Positions 1 to 9,158 are shown, counted from the stretch's first letter. The stretch: 64,000 nucleotides of DNA from Sediminicola sp035798135 (GCA_035798135.1 JAPFBR010000008.1:50924-114923); one strand, 5' to 3'. Numbers and translations are program-made. The notes: a model not told the origin generated them from the letters alone.

Positions 1-221
1 ACTGTTAAGCCCTCGTAGGTCATTACCGTAATTTTTGGCTGGTCTTTAAAGGCTTCTTTAATAAAGCGGGTCCTTTCTTCCAAGGTGAACATGTATTTCT
101 TATCGGCATTGATTCCTATGGCTATTACGAGTTCATCAAAAAGGGTAATGCCTCTATGGATGATATCAAAATGGCCTAGGGTAAGGGGATCAAAGGAGCC
201 TGGAAAAATGGCACGTCTCAT
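1..221 (-). CDS. coaD: Phosphopantetheine adenylyltransferase (partial, C-terminus off window)
   Basis: This is the first 73 codons of a gene that runs off the left edge. The N-terminus reads MRRAIFPGSFDPLTLGH, the nucleotidyltransferase signature of CoaD with its first HxGH-type histidine motif (TLGH). It is followed by a DIIHRG helix and ADKKYMFTLEERT, both typical of the family. CoaD transfers AMP from ATP to 4'-phosphopantetheine, the penultimate step of coenzyme A synthesis, in the cytoplasm. It lies 30 bp downstream of ddl on the same strand, so co-transcription is likely. The second catalytic motif (ISSTxxR type) lies outside the window and could not be checked. Confidence 0.93.
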   Translation of the reverse strand, partial: MRRAIFPGSFDPLTLGHFDIIHRGITLFDELVIAIGINADKKYMFTLEERTRFIKEAFKDQPKITVMTYEGLT

Positions 222-251
222 TATAGTTGGTTTTAAGGTGTTTAAAGTTAC

Positions 252-1232
252 TTATTTTTCTTTTAAGGCTTCTATGATGGCACTTTCAAAGAGTTGCGGC
301 AATTCTATACCAGCAGCTTTGGCCTGTTGGGGTAAAATACTTTCTTCTGTGAGGCCCGGGGTTGTGTTCATTTCCAACATATAGGGTTCATCACCAACAA
401 ATATAAATTCGCTTCTGGAGAACCCTTTCATTTTAAGGACGTCATAGGCACGACGAGCGACTTCCGAAACTTTCGTTTCCTGCTCCTTGCTTATTCTCGC
501 AGGGGTTATTTCTTTGGATTTTCCTTCATATTTGGCTTCGTAATCAAAAAAGTCGTTCTCCGTGATAATTTCTGTAATGGGCAATACCTTGGTGACTCCA
601 TTGAAGGTAATGACTCCCACAGAGACTTCTGTTCCATTTAAAAAACTTTCAATGATAATCTCGTCATCTTCCTTATAGGCTTTTGAAATGGCCTCGGAAA
701 GATCTTTTTTGTAATAAACTTTAGAAATTCCAAAGCTGCTGCCGGCTTTATTGGCTTTTACAAAACATGGAAGTCCTACTTTTTCAACAATTTCATCTTC
801 GTTAACGGAGTCCCCCAAATTTAAATAGTAAGAGGGTGCAGATAAGATTCCATAAGGTTTTAGAACACTTAGGAGGTCTCTTTTGTTGAAGGTCAATGCC
901 GCTTGGTAATGATCACAAGAAGTTTGGGGGATGCCCATCAATTTAAAATAGGCTTGCATTAAACCATCTTCCCCTGGAGTACCGTGAATTGCATTAAAAA
1001 CACAATCAAAAACTATTTTACCATCGGGCATAACCAATGAAAAATCATTCCTATTTATTACATATTCTTTTAGTTTTTCGTCTATATAAACCCATTTGTC
1101 CTTATATATATGGATTGGAAAGGCATTGAACTTCTCCTTGTCCAAAAATTTATGTACTACCCCTCCACTTTTTAGGGAAATTTTATATTCGCTGGAATAC
1201 CCACCCATTATGATGGCAATGTTCTTTTTCAT
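252..1232 (-). CDS. ddl: D-alanine--D-alanine ligase
   Basis: The 326-residue protein has the usual Ddl length. It makes the D-Ala-D-Ala dipeptide for peptidoglycan using ATP. The N-terminal glycine loop (IIMGGYSSEYKISLKSG), the ATP-grasp core (FVKANKAGSSFGISKV) and the C-terminal metal/ATP region (FIFVGDEPYMLEMNTTPGLTEESILPQQAKAAG) identify it; the E-M-N-T-T-P-G-L-T stretch is the Ddl signature. The ATG start fits the conserved KKNIAI beta strand. It precedes coaD with a 30-bp gap and is divergent from the PASTA protein gene, a neighbourhood that joins cell-wall-related genes. Confidence 0.97.
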   Translation of the reverse strand: MKKNIAIIMGGYSSEYKISLKSGGVVHKFLDKEKFNAFPIHIYKDKWVYIDEKLKEYVINRNDFSLVMPDGKIVFDCVFNAIHGTPGEDGLMQAYFKLMGIPQTSCDHYQAALTFNKRDLLSVLKPYGILSAPSYYLNLGDSVNEDEIVEKVGLPCFVKANKAGSSFGISKVYYKKDLSEAISKAYKEDDEIIIESFLNGTEVSVGVITFNGVTKVLPITEIITENDFFDYEAKYEGKSKEITPARISKEQETKVSEVARRAYDVLKMKGFSRSEFIFVGDEPYMLEMNTTPGLTEESILPQQAKAAGIELPQLFESAIIEALKEK

Positions 1233-1347
1233 CTGTATGTACTTCGTTGTGTTTGGTGGATAGATGTATTTCCCAAGGTTGTCATATACCTAAACCATCA
1301 AAACAAATATCATTTTTTTAAAGTAAAGAAAAAAGCTTTGTGTTTCA

Positions 1348-1355
1348 TATATTTG
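1348..1355 (+). promoter_or_regulatory. Candidate -7 promoter element for the PASTA gene
   Basis: TATATTTG matches the Bacteroidota -7 consensus TAnnTTTG exactly. No clear TTG -33 box is seen at the expected distance, so the call is tentative. A start of transcription just downstream would exclude the upstream ATG at 1340 and supports translation from 1376 or 1379. Confidence 0.4.
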
Positions 1356-1375
1356 TTCGGATTACTAAAAGAGTT

Positions 1376-1966
1376 ATGATGAATTTTTTCCGATTTTTGG
1401 GAAGTAAGGTTTTTTTAATACAATTGGCACTGGCAGTTGTAGTTATAGTGTTATTGGTCTTTGGAACAATGCAATGGCTTAAAAGTTCAACCAATCACGG
1501 TGAGTTTGTAACGGTGCCCGATCTATCAAAATTATCAGTTTCTGATATGAGAAATGTAATTGAGCAAAACAATCTTAGGTACGAAGTTTTGGATTCTGCA
1601 AATTACAATCCTGAATATCCTAGATTTTCCATTATTGAACAAGACCCTCCTGCAGGGAATAAGGTGAAATCGAACAGGAAAATTTATATTACTATCAACC
1701 CATCGGGCTACAATAAGGTGACCGTACCGGATATTATTCAAAATTCTATTCGTAACGCTACTTCAAAACTAAGGGCTGTGGGTCTGGATGTTCAACGTAT
1801 TACCTATATTGAAGAAATGGGAAAGGATATGGTATATGAAATTAGATTTAAAGGCAAATACATCAAGCCAGGTGACCAATTACCAAAAACTTCCAAAATA
1901 GAACTTGTCTGTGGAAGAGGAGAAATAACGCAAAGGGCTGTCATAAAAGATGAATCAGAAGAATAA
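1376..1966 (+). CDS. Membrane-anchored PASTA-domain protein
   Basis: A single N-terminal membrane segment (LGSKVFLIQLALAVVVIVLL) is followed by two PASTA domains, the first beginning FVTVPDLSKLSVSDMRNVI and the second YNKVTVPDIIQNSIRNA. PASTA domains bind muropeptides or the transpeptidase substrate analogues; here there is no kinase or penicillin-binding domain, so the protein is a stand-alone exported sensor or scaffold of unknown exact role. The open frame extends up to 1340, but a -7 promoter match at 1348 and two adjacent ATGs at 1376/1379 favour this start. The stop is 3 bp before the pseudouridine synthase gene, so the two are co-translated or at least co-transcribed. Confidence 0.88.
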   Translation: MMNFFRFLGSKVFLIQLALAVVVIVLLVFGTMQWLKSSTNHGEFVTVPDLSKLSVSDMRNVIEQNNLRYEVLDSANYNPEYPRFSIIEQDPPAGNKVKSNRKIYITINPSGYNKVTVPDIIQNSIRNATSKLRAVGLDVQRITYIEEMGKDMVYEIRFKGKYIKPGDQLPKTSKIELVCGRGEITQRAVIKDESEE

Positions 1967-1969
1967 CAT

Positions 1970-3001
1970 ATGGAAGAGGTACAAGGGCCGGAATTGAATG
2001 AAGAGGAGTTATTTGAACATTTCAAATTTGTTGCCGGAAAGGGACAAGAGCCACTGAGGGTAGACAAGTTTCTAATGAATTTTATTGAAAATGCCACCAG
2101 GAATAAAATTCAACAAGCTGCCAAGGATGGTCATATTTGGGTCAATGATTCCATCGTAAAGTCGAACTATAAAGTGAAGGCAGGTGACGAGGTACGTGTG
2201 ATGTTCGAGCACCCTCCCTATGAATTTCTATTGACCCCTGAGGATATTCCTTTAAACATTGTTTATGAGGACGATGTGCTTTTGGTGGTCAATAAACCTC
2301 CGGGCATGGTCGTACATCCAGGGCATGGAAATTATTCGGGTACCTTGATCAATGCGCTTTTGTACCATATAGAGTCGTTGCCAATGAACAGTGATGAACG
2401 ACCTGGGCTGGTACATCGAATAGATAAGGACACTTCGGGACTTTTGGTGGTTGCCAAAACAGAGGCGGCCATGACGCATCTGGCCAAACAATTCCACGAC
2501 AAAACTTCGGAAAGGGAATATGTCGCCATGGTCTGGGGAAATGTGGAGGATGAAAGTGGAACCATTGAAGGGAATATTGCCAGAAATCCCAAAAATCGAC
2601 TCCAAATGGAAGTTTTTCCAAAGGGGGATCAGGGCAAAGAAGCAGTTACACACTACAAGGTGTTGGATCGCTTGGGGTATGTTACGGTCCTCTCCTGTAA
2701 ATTGGAAACGGGCAGGACCCATCAGATAAGGGTACATCTTAAGTATATTGGACATACCTTGTTCAACGATGAACGCTACGGGGGCGAGAAAATACTAAAG
2801 GGAACCACCTTTACCAAATACAAGCAATTTGTGGATAATGCATTCAAAATCTTGCCAAGACAGGCTCTGCATGCAAAGACCCTAGGTTTTATCCACCCTG
2901 TTTCGGGAGAATTTATGCGTTTCGACTCAGAGATTCCGGATGATATGGCCAATTGTATTGAGAAATGGAAGCAGTATGCCAAGCATAGCCAAGAAGAATA
3001 A
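1970..3001 (+). CDS. RluA/RluD-family 23S rRNA pseudouridine synthase
   Basis: A 343-residue protein with an N-terminal S4-like RNA-binding region (LRVDKFLMNFIENATRNKIQ) and the RluA catalytic domain. The catalytic motif GLVHRIDKDTSGLLVVAKT holds the HRLD-type catalytic aspartate. The RTHQIRVHLKYIGHTL stretch is the conserved C-terminal family motif. The enzyme isomerises uridine to pseudouridine in rRNA; RluD is the closest by architecture but RluC-like specificity cannot be excluded from sequence. It follows the PASTA gene by 3 bp, a pairing common in this phylum in my experience. Confidence 0.92.
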   Translation: MEEVQGPELNEEELFEHFKFVAGKGQEPLRVDKFLMNFIENATRNKIQQAAKDGHIWVNDSIVKSNYKVKAGDEVRVMFEHPPYEFLLTPEDIPLNIVYEDDVLLVVNKPPGMVVHPGHGNYSGTLINALLYHIESLPMNSDERPGLVHRIDKDTSGLLVVAKTEAAMTHLAKQFHDKTSEREYVAMVWGNVEDESGTIEGNIARNPKNRLQMEVFPKGDQGKEAVTHYKVLDRLGYVTVLSCKLETGRTHQIRVHLKYIGHTLFNDERYGGEKILKGTTFTKYKQFVDNAFKILPRQALHAKTLGFIHPVSGEFMRFDSEIPDDMANCIEKWKQYAKHSQEE

Positions 3002-3106
3002 ATTTCATCGATAGAATCATTGAAAAGTCCTTTTGCAATGAGGTGATTTCTAAAAAGGAAGGCATTAATTTTATCGGACGTTTAGGAATTTAAATTTAAG
3101 TAAGGA

Positions 3107-3868
3107 ATGAAAATTGTAGTATCACCAGCAAAATCGCTCGATTTTGAAAGTGAATTGCCAACAAATAAATTTACACAACCTGCCTTTTTAAAGGAAGCAG
3201 GGACCCTTAATGCAATATTGGCCAAAAAAAAGCCCAAAGCATTGTCAAAATTGATGGATATCTCCGAGAATTTGGCGGAATTGAATTGGGAAAGGAACCA
3301 AAATTTTATAGTGCCATTTACAAAGGAGAACGCCAGACCTGCTATTTATGCCTTTAGTGGAGACGTATACCTCGGTTTGGACGCATACACACTTTCCGAA
3401 CAACAACTACAGAATTTACAGGATAAACTAAGGATATTATCTGGCCAATACGGTATTTTGAAACCGTTGGACCTGATGCAGCCCTATCGGTTGGAAATGG
3501 GGACTCAATTGAAGGTCGGTAGAAAGAAAAATCTTTATGCCTTTTGGAAAAAGCCACTTACCGCCCATTTAAATGAAGAATTGATGGATGACGAGCTGTT
3601 TGTGAATTTAGCTAGTAATGAATATTTCAGTGTCCTTGATAAAAAGGCCCTTAAAGTACCTGTAATTACCCCTATTTTCAAAGACTGGAAAAACGATAAG
3701 CTTAAGGTAATCAGTTTTTTTGCTAAAAAGGCCAGAGGGTCCATGGTACGCTATATTTTAGATAGCAATGCCGAGACTTTAGAAGATATAAAGGGATATA
3801 ATGTGGATGGTTATGCCTATAGTGAGCAGTTCACCGAAAATGTGCAAGAACCAGTATTTGTGCGATAA
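3107..3868 (+). CDS. yaaA: Peroxide stress protein YaaA (UPF0246/DUF328)
   Basis: The 253-residue protein starts MKIVVSPAKSLDFESELP, the YaaA hallmark. It also contains AIYAFSGDVYLGLDAYTLS and the C-terminal FFAKKARGSMVRYI, both family-conserved. In Escherichia coli YaaA limits Fe(II)-driven DNA damage during hydrogen peroxide stress and binds DNA; the biochemical activity is otherwise poorly known. The length equals the usual family length. It is separated from the pseudouridine synthase by 105 bp and may have its own promoter. Confidence 0.95.
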   Translation: MKIVVSPAKSLDFESELPTNKFTQPAFLKEAGTLNAILAKKKPKALSKLMDISENLAELNWERNQNFIVPFTKENARPAIYAFSGDVYLGLDAYTLSEQQLQNLQDKLRILSGQYGILKPLDLMQPYRLEMGTQLKVGRKKNLYAFWKKPLTAHLNEELMDDELFVNLASNEYFSVLDKKALKVPVITPIFKDWKNDKLKVISFFAKKARGSMVRYILDSNAETLEDIKGYNVDGYAYSEQFTENVQEPVFVR

Positions 3869-3919
3869 TATATCCCATCAAAAATCGTTTATTATTTGAT
3901 GCTAATTTTAAAATATCAA

Positions 3920-4291
3920 ATGATGGGCAAAGTAATTTCATCTGTAGTACTTATTGTATTGGTTTGTTTTGGTTGTACCGATAGGGATGATTCAATTACC
4001 ATGGCCAATATTAGGGTAAAGAATGTGAGCGAATTAAATTTCGACTCGGTACAAGTAGGGGCAGAAGATAAAATCCATGAAAATGTGGCCACTGGTGCTT
4101 TTTCCGCTTACTTGGAATACGAAACCGCCTATTCCTATGATTACATAAAAATAACCTCTGGCGAAGAAGGTGTTTTTATCCTTCAACCAATCGACTTTGT
4201 TGGGGAAACCCCATTGACACCAGGTTTTTACACCTATGAACTCAATGTTCTGGAAACAGGAGAGGTGCAGTTAGAATTCGTGGTAGACTAA
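3920..4291 (+). CDS. Small putative lipoprotein
   Basis: Unrecognised exported protein of about 123 residues. From the ATG pair at 3920/3923 it starts MMGKVISSVVLIVLVCFGC, a short hydrophobic signal sequence ending in a lipobox-like VCFGC followed by TDRDD. The acidic residues after the cysteine would be compatible with outer-membrane or surface sorting of lipoproteins in this phylum. The rest is predicted beta-rich, with no motif I know. An upstream ATG at 3899 and TTG at 3896 are in frame but would put extra residues before the signal peptide. It ends 2 bp from the convergent THX gene. Confidence 0.7.
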   Translation: MMGKVISSVVLIVLVCFGCTDRDDSITMANIRVKNVSELNFDSVQVGAEDKIHENVATGAFSAYLEYETAYSYDYIKITSGEEGVFILQPIDFVGETPLTPGFYTYELNVLETGEVQLEFVVD

Positions 4292-4293
4292 GA

Positions 4294-4422
4294 CTATTTC
4301 TTTTTTTCTATTTTGATTTTTTCCTCTATGGTAGGTCGTTTTTTGATTTTACGTTTTCTCCTGGCCCCATAGGAGTTGTTAGAAATTTTACCTTTTTTGG
4401 ATTTGAGATCACCTTTGCCCAT
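4294..4422 (-). CDS. 30S ribosomal protein THX family
   Basis: A 42-codon gene. The product starts MGKGDLKSKKGKISNNSYG and continues ARRKRKIKKRP, then an acidic/basic tail ending in three lysines. The MGKGDxKxKKGKI start, the SYGxRRxRK motif and the extreme basicity match the Thx ribosomal-protein family (known structurally from Thermus as protein Thx, bound at the top of the small-subunit head). It is on the minus strand, convergent with the lipoprotein gene, with stop codons 2 bp apart. Confidence 0.88.
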   Translation of the reverse strand: MGKGDLKSKKGKISNNSYGARRKRKIKKRPTIEEKIKIEKKK

Positions 4423-4717
4423 GCTTCTATTTTTAGTTTATTAAAATTAAAAATTCACTAATCAACTTCAAGCTCATTCAATTATTTCATTGCACTTCGT
4501 ATATTTAAAGAGTATACTTCAGTGAAGGTAGCACTTATTTTGCTTTATTTCCACCTTCTTTTAATATGGATTATATTGAATAACACCAATTTAAGCTTCT
4601 TTTTCCATTTCCAGTAATTTGAGGCCTAAGCTAAAAATAGTAAGTTTGCTTTGCAGGCTTATTCACTTTTTGGAGTTGTCTGTTGGGCCAATTAGTAATT
4701 TTTTGTAAAGAAAAGCT
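4423..4717. other. Non-coding gap upstream of pyc
   Basis: About 295 bases without a gene. It must hold the promoter of the THX gene (minus) and of pyruvate carboxylase (plus). I see no perfect TAnnTTTG element, RNA gene or terminator in it. Confidence 0.5.
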
Positions 4718-7700
4718 ATGAAGATAAAAAAGGTTTTAGTAGCGAATAGAGGAGAAATTGCCATTCGAATATTTAGGGCATGTGTAGAAATAGGGGTAAA
4801 AACTGTGGGGATATATACCTATGAAGATCGCTACTCCCTACATCGTTATAAAGCCGACGAATCTTACCAGATAGGGGAGGATAAGGATCCTTTAAAACCC
4901 TATTTGGATATAGACATCATTATAAATGTAGCCAAGGAGAACGAAGTGGATGCGATACATCCTGGCTATGGATTTTTATCTGAAAACCCCAAATTCGCTC
5001 AAAAATGCGAGGAAAATGGGATAATTTTTATAGGTCCCAAAGTTACTGTGTTAACCGCTTTAGGGGATAAGATTAGAGCTAAAGAGGTTGCAGTTGCCAA
5101 TAACATTCCAATCATTAAAAGTAGCACCAGAGATCTTACCGATATAGCAACGGCCTTGTCAGAAGCAGAACATATTGGATACCCAGTGATGTTAAAAGCG
5201 GCTTCAGGGGGGGGGGGGCGTGGGATGAGGGTAATCCGTACTGAAGAGGAATTGAGAAAGGGCCTCCCCGAGGCCAAAAGGGAATCCCTAAATGCCTTTG
5301 GGGATGATGCTGTTTTCTTGGAAAAATTTATAGAAAACCCCAAGCATATTGAAATACAAATAGTAGCCGACACCCATGGAAATATCGTACACCTATTTGA
5401 AAGGGATTGTTCGGTTCAGCGTCGGTATCAAAAAGTTATAGAATTCGCACCCTCCGTAGGGCTGTCACAACAAATGAAGGATAGGTTGTATACCTATGCT
5501 ATTCAAATTTGTAAGGCTGTAGATTATGACAATATTGGTACAGTGGAATTTCTGGTAGACGAAGATGGAAGTATTTATTTTATCGAGGTCAATCCGCGAA
5601 TTCAAGTAGAACATACGGTAACCGAAATGATCACCAATATAGATTTGGTCAAGCTGCAGTTATTCATTGCCGGCGGTTATAAACTTTCGGATCAACAAAT
5701 AAAAATAGAAAACCAGGCTTCTATAACAACGTCGGGCTTTGCTTTACAGTGCAGAATAACAACAGAGGATCCTACTAATGACTTTAAGCCAGATTATGGG
5801 GTGGTTACTACGTATAGAAGTGCTTCGGGGTTTGGAATAAGGCTGGATGCTGGGAGTATTTATCAGGGAGTGAACATCTCTCCCTTCTTTGATTCCATGC
5901 TTGTTAAAGTTTCGTCTACAGGTCGGACTTTGGACGGTGCCTGTCGTAAAATGAGAAGGGCTTTGGCGGAATTCCGTATCCGTGGTGTACAAACCAACAT
6001 GGCTTTTTTGGATAATATATTAAAGCACCCAACTTTTAGGGAAGGGAGGGTGACTGTCAATTTTATAAAAAATGAACCTAAATTATTTGAAATTGTTGAA
6101 CCTAGAAATAGGGCCAATAAATTAATCGAATATTTAGGGGAAATCATTGTGAATGGCAACTCGGACGTAAAACGGAAAAATATCAACCATGTATTTACCA
6201 AACCAAAAGTACCATCATTTCCTAAAGGCAGCGAGTACCCAAAAGGGACAAAAGATTTACTTACGGAGCTTGGGCCCGAGAAATTTGCGCAATGGTTAAA
6301 AAATGAAAAGAAAGTTCATTTTACGGACACTACCATGCGAGATGCCCATCAAAGTTTGTTGGCAACACGAATGAGGACCACTGATATGCTGAAAGTTGCC
6401 GAGGGATATGCCAAAAATCATCCTGAGATCTTTAGTATGGAAGTATGGGGAGGGGCCACCTTTGATGTTTGCTTGCGTTTTTTACAAGAAAACCCCTGGG
6501 AGCGATTGGAGTTATTACGAAAGGCCATGCCAAACGTATTGCTGCAGATGTTGATACGAGGTTCCAATGGTGTTGGATACACCGCCTATCCCGATAACCT
6601 TATTGAAAAATTTGTTGAAAAATCATGGGAATCCGGGATTGATGTATTTCGAATCTTTGATTCACTTAACTGGATGAAGTCCATTGCCCCATGTATAGAA
6701 CATGTACGTACAAGAACAGGGGGATTGGCTGAAGGGTCACTTTGTTATACTGGAGATATTTTGGATGTGCATAAAACGAAGTACAATTTAAAATATTATG
6801 TGCAGTTGGCAAAGGACATTGAAAATGCCGGAGCTCATATCTTAGGGGTCAAGGATATGGCCGGATTGTTAAAGCCATATGCGGCATATGAACTGATATC
6901 GGCATTAAAATCTGAAATAAATATACCGATTCATTTGCATACCCATGACACTTCTTCCATTCAGGCGGCCACCTATTTAAAGGCAATAGAGGCCGGAGTT
7001 GACGTTGTGGATGTGGCCATAGGTGGTTTATCCGGATTAACCTCTCAGCCCAATTTCAATTCCGTAGTGGAAATGTTACGTTTTAATGAAAGGGCACCCA
7101 AGTTCAATACAGAAAAGTTAGCGGAATATTCGAATTATTGGGAAACCGTTCGAAATTATTATTACACTTTTGAATCTGGTTTAAAATCGGGCACGGGAGA
7201 TGTTTACCAGCACGAGATTCCAGGGGGTCAGTACTCAAATCTTAAAGGGCAGGCGATAGCCCTGGGACTAGAAGATAAATTTCCCGAGATAACAAAGATG
7301 TATGGTGAGGTGAACCAACTTTTTGGGGACATCATAAAAGTTACCCCAAGCTCTAAAGTGGTTGGTGACATGGCCCAATTTATGGTCAGCAATAATTTAA
7401 CGGTTAAAGATGTTCAGGAGAAAGGAGATACCATTTCTTTCCCGCAATCGGTCTTAAGTTTTTTTAAGGGCGATTTGGGTCAACCTGTAGGGGGCTTTAA
7501 CCAAGAATTGCAAAAACTGATCTTAAAAGGTCATACCCCATATTCAGAAAGGCCCAATGCCCATTTGGAACCCATAGATTTTGAAAATGAATTTGAAAAG
7601 TTTCGTAATCAATTTTCGTCAGGAATGGGCAGGGAATTGAAAACAACTGACTTTCTATCCTATAAATTATATCCAAAAGTATTTTCAGATGCCTACCAAA

Positions 7701-8170
7701 AACATCTAAAATATGGTAACGTCATGAACATCCCCACTAAAAATTTCTTTTATGGAATGGAGGTAGGGGAAGAAATTATGATAGAATTGGATAGGGGAAA
7801 AAATCTTCTGGTGTCATTAATGTTAAAAGGAGCACCAGATGAAAATGGCAATGTCAGTATCATTTTTAAGGTGAATGGGCAATCCCGTAATGTTTTGATC
7901 CGGGATACTTCCATCACTATAGTAAAAGTGGAACATATAAAGGCGGACACTTCCAATCCCAAGCACATTGGTTCCCCTTTACAAGGTCTATTATCCGACG
8001 TTTTGGTAAAGAAAGGTCAAATGGTGAAGAAAAATCAACCTCTATTCATTATTGAAGCTATGAAAATGGAAACTACAGTAACGGCAACAGAGGAAGGAAT
8101 AGTGGACAAAATCTATCTGGATGGAGGAACTTTGGTTAATTCTGAAGACTTGGTACTGGTCATAGGGTAG
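4718..8170 (+). CDS. pyc: Pyruvate carboxylase
   Basis: This 1150-residue single-chain enzyme carries all domains of the alpha4 type. The biotin carboxylase with ATP-grasp fold spans about 1-460 (KVLVANRGEIAIRIFRA; glycine-rich loop AASGGGGRGMR at 161-171; FIEVNPRIQVEHTVTE). The carboxyltransferase spans about 534-800 (TDTTMRDAHQSLLATRMRT; HLHTHDTS metal site). The C-terminal biotinyl domain has EAMKM with the biotinylated Lys about 1116. It makes oxaloacetate from pyruvate, bicarbonate and ATP to refill the TCA cycle and feed gluconeogenesis. The glycine loop is encoded by 12 consecutive G (5207-5218), an unusual homopolymer discussed in the findings. It has about 300 bp of upstream space and appears monocistronic. 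Confidence 0.98.
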   Translation: MKIKKVLVANRGEIAIRIFRACVEIGVKTVGIYTYEDRYSLHRYKADESYQIGEDKDPLKPYLDIDIIINVAKENEVDAIHPGYGFLSENPKFAQKCEENGIIFIGPKVTVLTALGDKIRAKEVAVANNIPIIKSSTRDLTDIATALSEAEHIGYPVMLKAASGGGGRGMRVIRTEEELRKGLPEAKRESLNAFGDDAVFLEKFIENPKHIEIQIVADTHGNIVHLFERDCSVQRRYQKVIEFAPSVGLSQQMKDRLYTYAIQICKAVDYDNIGTVEFLVDEDGSIYFIEVNPRIQVEHTVTEMITNIDLVKLQLFIAGGYKLSDQQIKIENQASITTSGFALQCRITTEDPTNDFKPDYGVVTTYRSASGFGIRLDAGSIYQGVNISPFFDSMLVKVSSTGRTLDGACRKMRRALAEFRIRGVQTNMAFLDNILKHPTFREGRVTVNFIKNEPKLFEIVEPRNRANKLIEYLGEIIVNGNSDVKRKNINHVFTKPKVPSFPKGSEYPKGTKDLLTELGPEKFAQWLKNEKKVHFTDTTMRDAHQSLLATRMRTTDMLKVAEGYAKNHPEIFSMEVWGGATFDVCLRFLQENPWERLELLRKAMPNVLLQMLIRGSNGVGYTAYPDNLIEKFVEKSWESGIDVFRIFDSLNWMKSIAPCIEHVRTRTGGLAEGSLCYTGDILDVHKTKYNLKYYVQLAKDIENAGAHILGVKDMAGLLKPYAAYELISALKSEINIPIHLHTHDTSSIQAATYLKAIEAGVDVVDVAIGGLSGLTSQPNFNSVVEMLRFNERAPKFNTEKLAEYSNYWETVRNYYYTFESGLKSGTGDVYQHEIPGGQYSNLKGQAIALGLEDKFPEITKMYGEVNQLFGDIIKVTPSSKVVGDMAQFMVSNNLTVKDVQEKGDTISFPQSVLSFFKGDLGQPVGGFNQELQKLILKGHTPYSERPNAHLEPIDFENEFEKFRNQFSSGMGRELKTTDFLSYKLYPKVFSDAYQKHLKYGNVMNIPTKNFFYGMEVGEEIMIELDRGKNLLVSLMLKGAPDENGNVSIIFKVNGQSRNVLIRDTSITIVKVEHIKADTSNPKHIGSPLQGLLSDVLVKKGQMVKKNQPLFIIEAMKMETTVTATEEGIVDKIYLDGGTLVNSEDLVLVIG

Positions 8171-8236
8171 TTAATAGCACCAAAAATAATATTGGATTAA
8201 CTTGTATGGTTCGATGTGATTTTCTTACTTGACCAG

Positions 8237-8932
8237 ATGAAACCATTTTTACATACACACCCTTATGAACCTTTTTTATTTGAAGAGGCCACAAAATTGA
8301 TTGTAGGGACCTTACCTCCGCCAAGATTTACTACCGGAGTGCTCAAAGAAGGGGATGTGGATTTTTCCTATGGCAGTAGGGACGGACAGTTATGGCCTAT
8401 TTTAGATCGAATATTTAATTTGAGCCTGGAATTTGAGACTACGGAAGAGGCCATAGCCCAGCGAAAGAATTTTTTAATACAGCGAGGCATCGGAATATGT
8501 GATATCGTAGCCAGTTCGGAGCGTTCCAAAATTGATGCATCCGACCTGGGGATGGAACAAATACAACTAAGAAATGTGATAGGGTACCTTCAAGATTGTC
8601 CCAAGGTCCATACGTTGTTATTTACAGGTGGAAATAGTAAGAATGGGCCCGAATATTTCTTTAGAAAGCACTTAAAGGAATTTGGACTTCAATTAAAATT
8701 GATTTCAAACGAAGTGCCGAGAATTCATGAGTTTAAACTCCCTTCAGAGATGCGTTCCTCCGAGAATTATAAAGGAGAAGAGCGCATCATCAGAACGGTT
8801 TCCCTTACAGCTCCTTCAGGTGCGGCCAATAGGGCTGTGGGTAGTTTACCAATGTATAAAGTGTTGAAAAATAAAGACCCGAAATTCAATACGATCGATT
8901 TTCGGGTCTTACAGTACAGTCGGTTTTTTTAG
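8237..8932 (+). CDS. Uracil-DNA-glycosylase-like (Mug/UDG superfamily) protein
   Basis: A protein of about 231 residues from the ATG at 8237 (an in-frame upstream start at 8216 is less likely). LIVGTLPPP at about residue 21 resembles the GxxPG(x) water-activating motif of the uracil-DNA glycosylase superfamily. FSYGSRDGQLWPILDRIF resembles the family's following aromatic region and GIGICDIV the next core strand. LLFTGGNSKNGPEYFF could be a later core strand. No catalytic Asp or Asn can be assigned with certainty, so substrate (uracil, mismatched or another base) is unknown. It lies 66 bp after pyc. The last 50 bp of the gene contain a GACCCGAAA/TTTCGGGTC hairpin. Confidence 0.55.
   Translation: MKPFLHTHPYEPFLFEEATKLIVGTLPPPRFTTGVLKEGDVDFSYGSRDGQLWPILDRIFNLSLEFETTEEAIAQRKNFLIQRGIGICDIVASSERSKIDASDLGMEQIQLRNVIGYLQDCPKVHTLLFTGGNSKNGPEYFFRKHLKEFGLQLKLISNEVPRIHEFKLPSEMRSSENYKGEERIIRTVSLTAPSGAANRAVGSLPMYKVLKNKDPKFNTIDFRVLQYSRFF
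8876..8910 (+). terminator. Hairpin inside the 3' end of the UDG-like gene
   Basis: GACCCGAAA (8877-8885) pairs with TTTCGGGTC (8900-8908) around a 14-nt loop, followed by TTACAG, with a weak T-run (GGTTTTTTT) only at 8923-8931, at the stop codon. It may act as a terminator or 3'-end stabiliser read within the coding sequence. Confidence 0.35.
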
Positions 8933-9158
8933 TATCGACATAATGTCATATGATTGTGTTGCATCTAAATTGTTCAATTATCTTTTATTCTGCTGGTCTT
9001 TTATAGTCTGTTTTTCTTTTTAATCTTTTATCGTCTATAATTCCCATGTCATTTTTGTTTTTAAGGTTCATAGATAATATGCTATTTTGTAGGAAGGAAC
9101 TCCGTTAATACTTTTGTAAACCTTTGTTAGGGAATGTTAAAGAACCAACTCAATACAA

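Noticed and set aside
1340..1375. Longer N-terminus of the PASTA protein
   Set aside because: A -7 promoter element at 1348-1355 lies inside it, and two ATGs directly before the membrane helix serve better.
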